Positions 53,943 to 64,000 of a stretch of DNA of 64,000 bases are shown one piece after another. The position numbers and the translations under genes are program-made. Origin of the DNA: Nemania diffusa (Eukaryota; Ascomycota; Sordariomycetes; Xylariales; Xylariaceae); assembly GCA_038501195.1 (NCBI GenBank), contig JBBPUQ010000002.1:2356001-2420000 (forward strand), in the 5' to 3' direction. The notes below the pieces were generated by a model that saw only the letters and a program-made list of their open reading frames with translations, searched no databases and was not told the origin of the DNA. Each line of letters opens with the position of its first letter. Position 1 is the first letter of the stretch.

Positions 53943-56900
53943 CCCTATAGCCTGTCGAGGGTTTGTATAGCCTGTGTGGCCTGTGTGGCCTATGTAGCCC
54001 TTAAAAACGAAGGCTTCCTTGCCCCTGACCCCCAGGGGCCTCTAGTTTAGTACTTGTTTTTAGTATAGTATTTAAAAACTACGCAGCTTTTTGTACATAC
54101 ATCTTTTAATTCTTGTTACAGTTAGTTTAGTATTAAAATTTCAGTTTGTTTTAAAGTTACATTTTATAGCTTTGTTAGCAGCTTTATTACTTAAAATCTT
54201 TATATACTTTAAGCACTATTTGATTTTAACGTTATATTTTGTTACTGCTTTGTAAAATTGCTCAAATACTTATTACGAAGTAACTAATACATTATTCTGA
54301 AAGTTCTAAATTACTAATATGTTGTTCAAGCAGATTTAAACAGTATATAATTGCTGCAAGTACTTTAGTAAACTAATCGCTTTTTTTAAGCTTTTTTAAG
54401 CGCTTATTACTTTTGTATTAAAAACTTCAGAGCACTTATTTAAACTAGCGCAACTTTTAGTAAATTGTTTTTTGTTTCTATATATTATATAGCTATAGCT
54501 AACTTTTAAGTTATTTTTATTGCTGTCGAAAAATACTACGATTTTTTGCAAAATAAGCTATTTTTTCTACTTTAGAAATTCTTTTTTTGCGTTCGCTTTT
54601 GTTAGCTTTTTAGTTAAATGCTTGTATAATTTTATTAAGTAAGTTAAAACTGCTAATACTAGTTTATTTATTGTAGCAAACTTTATAACAGCTTACTAAA
54701 GCTTTATAACTATATATATATGTATACTTATTTTTTTGTTTTTCGAAATAACAAGCACAGTTATTTTATAAACAAAAAAATAAGCTGTATTTACTTTTTG
54801 TAAATGTAAAACAAATTGTAGTTGCACTTTTTTTAAAGCTAAGTTTGCTGTTAATACTTCGGTATTTTTATAGAACGTTCTGTTAAAAATAGTTTTTTAA
54901 ACCGGTAGAACTAAGTGTACAGTTTAATTAATTGTTTTTTAAACTTAGTTAATATACTAGCTAACTTATGTATTGATTATATTACTGCTTATTTGTAACT
55001 GGTTTTTTGTTAGCTTTTTGCAGCTTTTATATTACGTTTCTGCTTTATATAAAGCAATAAATAAAACGTACATAACTACAGCTTTATATAAAACTAAAAC
55101 AAACGAGCTATGTTTTATATTAATTAAACTTTAAAAATGTTTTGCTAAGCTTATAGTTTTTGTGTACTTTTTTTATATGTACTGTTTAAATGTTAAACGT
55201 TTGTTAAACTATATGTTTAGCTACTGCAAAGCTAGCTGTAAAAGTTTAACATTAGTACTTGTAGCAACTTTAAACGTAGAAAAAATAAAGTGTATTATAA
55301 AACTCGGTCGAACTTCAATATTTAGCGCTTTATTAAAGTTCTTTTTTATAAAGTAAATAGTTTTACATTTTTTTAGTACAAAATAAACTTTATTAGCGTT
55401 TTTTTATTTTAAAATGCTTTTAACTTTTTGAGCTGCTGCTTTTACATTTGTATTTAAGCTGTTTTTTATATACTAAAAGCTAACGTTGTTAGCGTAGCTA
55501 AAACAAGTGTTTCAGTTTATATTTAACAGTTCGAAAAAATATAGCAAATACAATATTAGCAACTAAAACAAGCTCTGTAGTATTTTACAAACTATTTTAA
55601 TGTAAGCTGTACATTAGCTTTCGAATCGAGTCCGAACTTTTTTGCTAGTTAGAAAGCTCTGCGCTATTTTGAGCTATTACAGCTCCCAGCTTTACTTCTG
55701 CATTTTTTTCAGCAGCTTTTTTAGTAATAGCACATTAAAAGCTCTTTGTACGTTCAAAATAACTATTATTACTTTTTTGCTTTTTAATATAGCTTATTCT
55801 AAGTTGTAAGTTAAAAACTTTATTAAGTTTATAGTTAAGCACCGAAAAAAAGCCCTAGTTTGCTGTGAGTTAATAATACTAGTAGTTAGCGCTTGTTACA
55901 CTATGTGTTTAGTTAGCAGCTTTTTAAAGCTTTTGCTTTAATACAATAATAAAGCAATAAGTTAGTAAAACCGATAAAAAGTTCTGTTTTTTTTGCTTAC
56001 TTTTAGTATTATAAAAACTTCTGCTTTTTTTTAAGCAGTTGAAATATACGCTAGTTTTAAGCACTGTTTTATAAACTTATATACTTAGTACTTAATATAT
56101 ATTTATGTTTATTTTATTAGCTGTACAGTTGTACTGTTTATTTCGAACAAAGTACTTGTAATACTAATAGTATACTTTTCGATTTTTTTTAAAATAACTT
56201 TTAAGTTTTATTTTAAGCTTAGTTTTTTTTTTTCTAAGCTCTAATTTGTTAACGGGTCTTTTTCGAAATTGTTATTAGCGTTGTATTTTTTTAGGATTTT
56301 TTTTTAAAAAGCTGCTGCTTTTTTTTTTACATTTTTAATTGTTTAGCTATTAATTATTAATAGTAGCAACTTTAAGCTAAAGCTAAGTTTATGCTACGCT
56401 ATTACTTAGTAAAGCTTTTAACTATTTTTTGTTTTTTTGAGCACTTTGTACTAGTAGTTCTTTTTTGTAGCACGTACAACTGTTAAATAGTTTTTTTTTT
56501 TAGCTATATTTATATCTGCTTTTGAGCTTACTGCTTTAACTAACTTACTAGCTTTTTAGTATTTTTAAACTGCTTTGTACTCATTTGTTTATTAAAGCGC
56601 TGCATAGCCTAAAGCACATATAAGTTTTTCTACTGTTTTAACTGCAGTTGTTTAAAGTTTACTGAACATTTGTGCTACTTAGTTTAATAAATATAATATA
56701 ACTAAACTTTTTAAATCTAAAAAAGTTTTAACGCTATTACTAATTAAACTTATAAAAACAAACAAATTGTTATTTTTTATTTAGTAATAGTTCTGTTCGA
56801 GTTGTTTGTTACTTCAACTAAAAATTGTTGTAACAAAGGTTTTATAATTTAAGCTTGTTTGTATTTTTTGCTTGTACTTAGTAATAGCAAACAGAATATT

Positions 56901-59635
56901 CAAAAAAGTTAAGTTTAGTATATGCTTGTACTTTTAAGTTAAAACTTTTAGCTAATTAATATATATTGTTTTAGACTAAAATATTTAGCGTGCAATTTTT
57001 AGCTTTTTGTTGTTGCTTATAATGCTTAGTTCCTAGGTGCTTTTATACACATTAAAATTTTTTCCGATCAAACATTTACTTAATAGATTTAGCGATATAA
57101 CATAGTTAATAACTTTGTTAGTACTAAGTACTTTATAACAATTTAATATTGCAATTTTGTTAATGTTAAACTAGAACATATTTTTAAAGTTCATAAAATG
57201 CTGTTATTATATTTATAAGCTTTTTTGTTGTTTTATATATATAAAAACTTGCAGCTTATTGTTTATATTGTTTTAACTGTTTATTAGAACATAAAAGTTA
57301 TATGCTTAGTAGTTTTAAGTTTTAATATTTAAGCGCTACTAAAGCTCTTGTATATATATAACGTTTATTTTTGTTTTACTATAAATCGAAAAAAAAGTTA
57401 AATATGCTACAAACTTTCAACTTATATTGTTTTATACTACTAAAAAGTTTTTTACTTTTTTAAGCTTGCTGTTGTATTAGCAGTTGCTAATAAGTTAGTA
57501 TTTATAGTTTTAGCGAGCTTCTGTTATTAAAGTATATACTTTTAGCTTTTTTAAAAGTGTTTTAGTACGCTTTTTTTTTGTTATATACAAAGTGCAACTT
57601 TGTTTTTTAAGTAAGTTAAAACACTAAGTTTGTTAATACTTTGTTTTTAATTATTTTGTTTATTGTAAAACTTGTTAACTATAACAAAACTACTGTTTTT
57701 GTTTTAGCTAAAATAGCTTTTGTTACAAATACTTCTGTTTTTTTGCTTAGTACAACTAATGCTAAACTAAAAAGCTGTTCGTTCAAACTAGTACTGCTTG
57801 AACTAGTGCTGCTTGAATTAGTACTGCTCGAGCTTAACTACTGCATAAGTAGTTATAGTTTAAACAAACTTTTCGCTTTTGTTAACTTATGCAGTTACAA
57901 AAAACTGCTTTGTTTTTAAAGCTTTTAATTTTAGTTTTTTTTTTTTGAAACAAATATGTTAACTATAATATTTTTGTTACTTAGCTCAATAGTTGGAGCT
58001 GCAACTTTTTTTCTAATTAGAGTGTTTGTTTTTTGTTATAAAGCTATGCTAGTTTTAAATTGTCCAATTACTTCGGATGCTTTTGTGTTTAAAATAAACA
58101 CGTTTATTTTAAAGTATTTACAGCTTTTTGCTTTTTAAACAGTTTTTAGCTCCTGTTATATTAAACGCTTTATTTTTTTTTTTATTTTATATAAAGCTGC
58201 TAAGTAATATTTGTAGCTTATTTTAAACGAACTATAACAATTTATACACTTTATAAAACAGTTGTATTTTTTTTTTAAATATTTCAACTAAAGCTGACTA
58301 CAGTTATTGCAGCGTACTGCTTTAGTACATTTTTGTAAGCTGCAGAAGCTTTAACAGCTTAAGTTGTATAGTTTGATCAGAACTTTTTTATTAATAGCTT
58401 TAAAGTAGCTGCTAGCTCTAAATAGTTAGAAACTTTTTACTAGTTCTAAAAACAATATAATTTATATACAGTATTTTGTTTGCAAATTTACTTCGTATTT
58501 TAATAGTTTTATATTTACTGCTTTAACTTTTGTTTAAACATAAATTTCGTTTGCAATTAAATCTTTTATTAAAATTAAAAAGCTGTTGTATAACTACTGC
58601 TTTACTAGTACATCTAAAACTGTATATGTATACTAAGTTACTAATACTTCAATTTTTTTAGCTCTTATTTAGCAAACTAAATCGTTTTTGTGTTTTAAAA
58701 TTTTGTTCTAAGTAGTTTTATTAACTAGCTAAATTGTTTAGCTAGCTTTTATAAGCACAATTTTTAGTACATCCGCTAATAAAAGCTTGTACTTGTTTAT
58801 AAGTTCTTATTTTATTATTAACGGGCTAATTTTTAACGCTTCTGTATATAAAACAGTTAAAAAATAGACTAGAACTTACAAGTTCTTTTTAGAAGCTTTT
58901 AAAGCTTTAAACATACTAGAGCTTGTACTTTTAGAGCTACTAGCACTGCTAATAGTTTGTTTAACATACTTTTATACAAAGTTTTCACGTTTTACTTTTT
59001 TTAAATGTATGCTACAACTGCTAATATTGTAAGTTCTATAAGTACTGTACTTTTTAAAACTAGTAGCTATATTTGTTTATAAAACCAACTTAAGCTGTAT
59101 ATTAGCTTATGTTATAGTTCGTTAATATTTAAACAAGTTTTCGAGCTATATAAATATGTATATGCTGCTTTTTGTAGCAACAAAAATTGTAATATTAAAA
59201 TTGTTAATAAAAATATTAACAATTTTTCGAGCTATCGCTTTTTAGTTACTATATTATACTCTGTTATATAAAGCTACAAATTTGTCGAATATAGCAGCAA
59301 ATTTAAAAACTACTGATTTAGTAGTAGTTGCTTTATATAGTATTTCGTTTAATTTAAGTTTTAAAGCGCTAAAAGCAGCGCTTTTAGTTTGTTATATAGT
59401 GCTTTTTCTAATAAAATCAATTAGCAGAAGCGTTATAGTATAAGCGTTCTTCTGTTTTTTGTTAATACGCTGTTTGTTGAAATTAGTAAGCAAAAATAGA
59501 GCTTGCTGCTGCATGTGCTGCAGTGTTTTTTTCTGCTTAAGCTGTAAAGCTTGAGTAAGCGTTATAAATGCGCCCGCTATTGCGCTGTTTTGCTGTTGCT
59601 AGCAACAGATCACGAGATTTGGGCTTTGGTGTTTT

Positions 59636-59670
59636 AAGGTCTCCGTTGGTGAACCAGCGGAGGGATCATT
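59636..59670 (+). pseudogene. Isolated 35-nt fragment: 3' terminus of 18S rRNA
   Basis: The stretch runs from AAGGTCTCCGTTGG through TGAACCAGCGGAGGGATCATT and matches the last 35 nt of mature Sordariomycete 18S rRNA, as recalled from ITS amplicons. It stops exactly at the mature 3' end. Sequence before it is not recognisable as 18S, and sequence after it is not an ITS1 start (ACAGAG-type). It is therefore a fragment, not an rRNA gene. Confidence 0.8.
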
Positions 59671-59671
59671 C

Positions 59672-59685
59672 TATAAGCTCGGCGA
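59672..59685 (+). repeat. Right copy of 14-bp direct repeat flanking the AT-rich block
   Basis: TATAAGCTCGGCGA, identical to 51694-51707, begins one base after the 18S fragment. The next bases GCTTTGTTG match the left flank apart from GC. Confidence 0.7.
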
Positions 59686-60376
59686 GCTTTGTTGGCGAAA
59701 CAATTTTAGGGTCTTATACCCTGTATTGCAAAGATGGATACAACGTCACTGATCATATCCACTCCCGTAGATAGAGAGAGCCGACCCGAACCCACAAGTA
59801 GTATAGACCGAAAGTGTAGTAGGATTCAATGCGAGTCGGGATCGACATGCAGCAGACATGTTGGTGGGACTTGGCTGCCCTAGCGTTCAGACTTTAGAAT
59901 CTATTATAAAAGAGATAACTCTCCAAAAAATTGCCTCTATTTACGAACCTGCCAACGTTCACTCATAAGTGGTGGCATCGCAGAACACATCAGGCGCACA
60001 CCCATGCCAAACTCTCAAATGCCACTTGGCTTATACTAATGCAAATAATTATTCGTACGTCGTCAAAAACTCCGGCGTTGATCGTTTCTACGATCAATGC
60101 GCCTTGCTTATTGGCTACTGCCTGGACTTACGAACATGAGACTGAGGTGTGAGTAGCGGTATGTCCCTAAAACGTGCTATTAGGAAATTCGATCAAAAGC
60201 CTGTGTTGGGAAATACGGGTCGTTGTGTGTGTAGAGGAAAAAGTTGATATCGTATAGTCGAATTCTCAACTCCCAAACGCCCCGGCTTAGGACCCCTGGG
60301 AGGCAGCGCGTAACCTTCGCGCCTGTGCTGAAAGACTGTCAAGGACGTATTCTCTGTATACAGAACACCTTTCTTC
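59686..60376. other. Intergenic, right flank of AT-rich block to tps3 3' end
   Basis: About 690 bp of normal composition. No gene, ITS/5.8S or tRNA sequence was recognised. Confidence 0.45.
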
Positions 60377-63300
60377 CTAAGAAAGGCTTGCGAGTTTCTG
60401 CAGAGTAACAAGAACGCCTGGGCTCTATTAGCTGTGATTTTTTGAAAGAGAATCGAGAGCTGGGGGGAGGTGCTACATACCGCTGACAGCTTGAGTTAGA
60501 GTGGTCTTTGCTTCTGTGTTCCGGCAACTCAGGGTCACCGTGACGGCTTCCTTGACATCGCCGTCGTCTTGTAATTTGTTGGCCCACCGAAATACCTTTT
60601 CATCCTCTCGGCCATCGCCTACTACCATGAGGAAGTCGGGAGGGCTGTTGTGATTGCCGCCATCTTCATTTGCCTTGAGCCGTTCAAAAATGTGACTCGC
60701 TGCGGAGTCTTTCGTCCAGTCACTTGGCTCTACTACTACACAATCCTCGAGCTGGGTGGCGTGGACGTGCTGGTCTTCGCAAGACTCGTTAATATGCGCT
60801 GTCCAATCGCTTGCTTGTCTCTCTGCCATCGTGAAATCTTCGGCGTTCTTGAAATGGAATATTAAGGAGCAGCTCCGTTCCTCAATCTCGGACCCTGGTG
60901 TGCGCTCAAGGTAGTAGTGAAGAGTGTTTCTGACTGATTGCTTCCATGCAGCGACCTTGTCTCTGTCTGCGAATTCAATCCAGGAACTCTCACCAGGATA
61001 TTTAATAAAACAGCCATTCTCAGCAATTAGGCCGAGATTGGGGACCAATCGAAAAAGACGGTCAAGCTCATCTGATCTACGAGCGGACATGACGAATACA
61101 GTATTCCGGTTGTCGTATACCAAATCATTGAGGACGGAAAGCGTGCGCTAGAGTGTAATTAGCTACAGATGCCGAGACCTAATTGGGACGATACTCGACA
61201 CTTACTTGTGGATTGGCGGGGGCTATATCCTTCATTGACTCATCTGGAGTGAGAGTACCTTCATAGTCTAGAAGGAAAAGTCTCCGTTCGCTCTGGAGAT
61301 ACTGCTTACATAGTCGATTCAGATTCAGTCGTGGAATTGAAATCTGATCTTGGCGGTGTTGGACTTCGTAGCTTTGGTCTAGTTGCGAGAGAAAACTAGT
61401 GAACCAGTGGCTCCCGGTCTGACGGCTCACCACTTCGCGAAGCGACGACCACCGGGAAGCCTTCTCCTCATTTGACATCTCGATTGCTTGCTTGATAGCA
61501 TCGGAGCATTGGCGGTAACTCCATGGATTGACTGATAATTCCTGACGACCAAAAAGTGACGAAGTGCCGGTAAACTCCGAGAGAATGAGAGAGCCGTGCT
61601 TTTGATCGCAATGTGCTCCATCTTGGCAGACAATAAATTCATGAGATGTTAGGTTCATTCCTTCTCGCTGACTAGTGATCATGAGTGCATCTGCAATGGT
61701 TAACAAGGCGAGATATTGGGGGTAAGGAATATCCTGCTTCAAGTACACCACCGGCTGATATGCAAGATTTGCCCAAGCTGAGTTTATTCTTGCAACAATT
61801 TCCCCCACGGCCGCATCTAGACCAGTTTTCTCGCTGTTTTCACTCGTAGAGAGGGCTACCTGAATAAGGACAATCTGATCTCTCCAAGAAGGATTCTTAT
61901 TGAGGAACAGCTCGAATGCGAGGAGTTTCTGACGCACACCGCGAAGCACGTCTAGTTTATCTCGTGCGACAATAATTTTTTTATCTTTATAGCGGTCCCT
62001 CATAATATTTACCCACTTCATCACTTCGGGGTCTTGGCGATGGACATTGAGATTGACTGGGTCTATGCCAATAGCGGTATGTGTGACATCGACAAACCGA
62101 TCTTCCAGTTGTATTCCTTCATTTGTCGTTTCGACTGAGAGGAGCCTGCTGCAAGTCTGAAGAAAATGTCGGGTGTACTCAGCGATTTGGAAGCCAATGA
62201 GATTTGCCCCCAGCATTCCTTCTAGGAGTTCCTTGCGGACGGCTAGGCAGCGGAATACTTCGGAAGAAGGGAAGGCGACGTGCAAAAACAACCCGATTTT
62301 GGCCTCTGGCAGCTTCTTACGGATCATACCTGGAAGCAAAAGTAGGTGATAGTCATGGATCCAGATAGTGTCACCACGTTTCCAATCTTTAACGATCTTA
62401 TCCGCAAAAGCTTGATTGATGTTGACATAGAATTTCCAGGAATGGTCCTCGTATGCTTTGCTCTTCGGATTGTCGGGGATCTGGTAGTGAAAGACTGGCC
62501 ACAGAATCTGCTTACAAAAGTGCAAGTAGTGTCCGTCGAAGTCTTTATCTAAGCAGAAGACGGGTAGCATATTGTACTCGGTTGTGAGCCGGTCACATAT
62601 ATCTTGCTTCTGCTGTGTGCCCTCGAGTGCATCTGTGGGCATGCCTAGCGTTCCCACCCATGTGAATTCGCCATCGTAACCGTCCCTCGCCGCCGCTTCT
62701 GCTGCATTGCGTAGACCACCGTTGCCCTGATCTGTATTCACGATGCGCCAGTTCGCATTCGCAAAAACTCTATCATGGCTATCGCTTCGTGATGCCCGAG
62801 GCTGGAAGATACCTTGTCTAGCAAGCTCCTTCGCCTTTTGTAAGGTCTTGTCGTGCTCGAGAATTGAGGCTGGAGGGGGCGAATTCGCGCGAGAGCTTGG
62901 CCGGAAAGTCCGGCCACCCCAACTAGGGGATTGTTTATCTGCCGGGCCCCTGAACTCTGCATCGTTGGAAGTGTGTACGGGCAGACTGTCCTCATTTAGA
63001 AACAGGTGGTCGTCAATCGGGCTTTTGTCTTCTGTAGGGGTGAGAGGCGGCGTATTCGCAGGGTTAGGTGTGAAGAGACTGGGGCGGGTATTGAGAGAAA
63101 TTCGATTAGATGCGCCATGATTGTTAGGTCGAGGCGCTCTTCTGCCGTTTCTAGAGGGAGAATCTGGAAGGTTGAAATATATTGTCTTGGGAAGAAAGCT
63201 GCGAGATTGTAAAGTTAATTAGCGCTTCTCCTCTCCAGAATCTAGGTGTCTTGTAAAGACAAGATCAATTCATTATGCGACGGGCTTATGATTGGCTCAA

Positions 63301-63467
63301 AATATGAACCAGGACTATGTGGGGAATTTCTAAAATTGGGGAATTGCGATCGGGTTACTGAGTAACTGAGAGGGAAAAAAAATTTGAGCGCAACAATTTA
63401 ATAAACAAAGAAAGTCTAGGGAATATCTATAATGAGATACTTACAGAGAGGCTAAAAACACAGTCAT
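60377..63467 (-). CDS. tps3: Trehalose synthase complex regulatory subunit TPS3/TSL1-type
   Basis: Large subunit of the trehalose-6-phosphate synthase/phosphatase complex, cytosolic; stress osmolyte synthesis. Exons (minus strand) 63467..63445, 63198..61206, 61147..60481 and 60417..60377; predicted length 907 aa. The first exon encodes MTVFLASL, joining to FLPKTIYFNLPDSPSR, the usual start. A Ser/Pro-rich region precedes WRIVNTDQGNGGLRNAAEAA. The GT20 domain keeps WIHDYHLLLLPGMIRKK and ITSQREGMNLTSHEF. The phosphatase-like domain has LFLLDYEGTLTPDE where active Tps2 enzymes have DYDGTLTP (Asp652 kept, the general acid Asp replaced by Glu654), so phosphatase activity is probably lost and a scaffold/regulatory role is likely. 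The last 13 codons (VLVTLQKLASLS, stop) are on their own small exon. Confidence 0.9.
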
Positions 63468-64000
63468 GACGGGCCACTGTTATGATGTAACTGGGGGGCC
63501 AATATAGCAAGAGTCGCCTAGTGGTGTTCAGACTTTTACAAGCAAGACGGGCTCGATAATGCTTAGAAATAAAGATCAACTGCTGCGCAGCCGTTGAAGA
63601 ATCCACACAAGCGCAAGTAGTGCACCAGGTTACCACTTCGGAACCAGGAATGTAACTAATTAGGCGGCGGAAAATATCGAAAGAAGACAAGGAAAGGCGG
63701 TAGAGACAACGCGAAGCTTAAACCAAAGTGGAGGCTTGCTTGTGCAATAAGTCGCTTCAGCCTAGACAGAGAGTGAAAAGAAGGTTTATTAGCCAGAGGG
63801 GCAGGGCGGCTAAGGGTTATATGCCGATGCGCATTCTGAGGGAGGGAGGTAGGAGTACCGATCAGGTAAACTAAAGCGAGATGAAGGTGACTGGTATTAA
63901 TATAAAGGCAAACTTTGGTCAAGGTGATGTCAGTGAGAGGAGGATGAATGGCGTTTACTGTTCTCCCTCGCCTTCCTAAGCACCGCTGCACTACCTATCT
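63468..64000. other. Upstream region of tps3
   Basis: About 530 bp of promoter/leader for tps3. The first tps3 intron (63199-63444) is long for this window at 246 nt. No further gene start was supported before the window end. Confidence 0.4.

Larger units (their letters stand above)
52650..54014. repeat. Normal-GC island inside the AT-rich block, framed by a 13-bp inverted repeat
   Basis: The ends are GCCTTCGTTTTTA (52650-52662) and its exact reverse complement TAAAAACGAAGGC (54002-54014). Between them composition is normal, with satellites and a hairpin element. Copies of the end motif also occur at 53822-53834. At the left end the motif extends to a hairpin, CCTTCGTT-TTT-AACGAAGG (52651-52669). 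No protein is encoded. It could be a non-autonomous element or satellite inserted after RIP of the surrounding DNA. Confidence 0.55.
51708..59671. mobile_element. AT-rich, RIP-like degraded block, probably an old inserted element
   Basis: About 8 kb whose base composition changes abruptly from the flanks: by eye roughly a quarter G+C, dominated by TTTA, TAAA and AGCT words, except for the island 52650-54014. Such TA-rich blocks are the known result of RIP (C-to-T change at CpA) on repeats in Pezizomycotina. No intact reverse transcriptase, transposase or LTR is readable; frames such as 57641-57919 and 57956-58138 are chance open stretches. The block is flanked by a 14-bp direct repeat. Its left end has a (TTG)n run and its right end the 3' end of 18S rRNA. 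The class of element is unknown; a LINE-like insertion is one reading. Confidence 0.6.

Noticed and set aside
57641..58138. ORFs of 92 and 60 codons in the AT-rich block
   Set aside because: Composition is Leu/Phe/Lys/Asn as expected from AT-rich DNA; no motif and no start context.
59671..60376. Possible ITS1-5.8S after the 18S fragment
   Set aside because: The sequence does not start like ITS1 and contains no 5.8S core; the rDNA similarity stops at 59670.

Overview
The window is nuclear DNA of a filamentous ascomycete, most likely a Sordariomycete. The evidence is small spliceosomal introns (about 50-250 nt, GT..AG, CTRAY-type branch points), Pezizomycotina-type proteins (ANP1, PEX4, CGR1, a C2H2+Zn2Cys6 regulator, a TPS3-type trehalose subunit), a long AT-rich block of the kind left by repeat-induced point mutation (RIP), and a 35-nt 18S rRNA end of the Sordariomycete form. 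No species is claimed.

Layout. 1-29.4 kb holds mainly housekeeping genes: a PP2A activator (PTPA, cut by the window start), a Ser/Pro-rich protein, ANP1 mannosyltransferase, PEX4 ubiquitin-conjugating enzyme, a 963-residue Ser/Pro-rich protein, CGR1 rRNA-processing factor, a coiled-coil membrane protein, a PX/DUF3818 protein, SDH1 and a convergent SDR/MFS pair. 29.4-33.9 kb is a gene-poor spacer. 33.9-51.3 kb holds a C2H2/Zn2Cys6 transcription factor, an ankyrin protein, a PL9 pectate lyase, a divergent fungal protein kinase, a HAK/KUP potassium transporter and a branched-chain aminotransferase. 51.7-59.7 kb is the AT-rich block. 60.4-63.5 kb holds TPS3. Gene models were spliced by hand; exon joins are given in each entry.

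The most unusual part is the AT-rich block. A perfect 14-bp direct repeat sits at both of its edges (51694-51707 and 59672-59685). One base before the right copy the block ends with the last 35 nt of mature 18S rRNA. This looks like an insertion of about 8 kb with target-site duplication, later degraded by RIP. Inside it is a normal-GC island (52650-54014) framed by a 13-bp inverted repeat. The island carries 20-bp and 15-bp satellites, an 85-bp exact duplication and a 117-bp hairpin element with 25-bp arms; it appears to have escaped or post-dated RIP.

The genes do not form an obvious biosynthetic cluster. Shared themes are cell-wall/secretory work (ANP1, PL9), mitochondrial and peroxisomal metabolism (SDH1, PEX4), ion and osmolyte balance (HAK, TPS3) and amino-acid metabolism (BCAT). 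Intergenic spacers are peppered with TAGGTA/TACCTA tetranucleotide runs.
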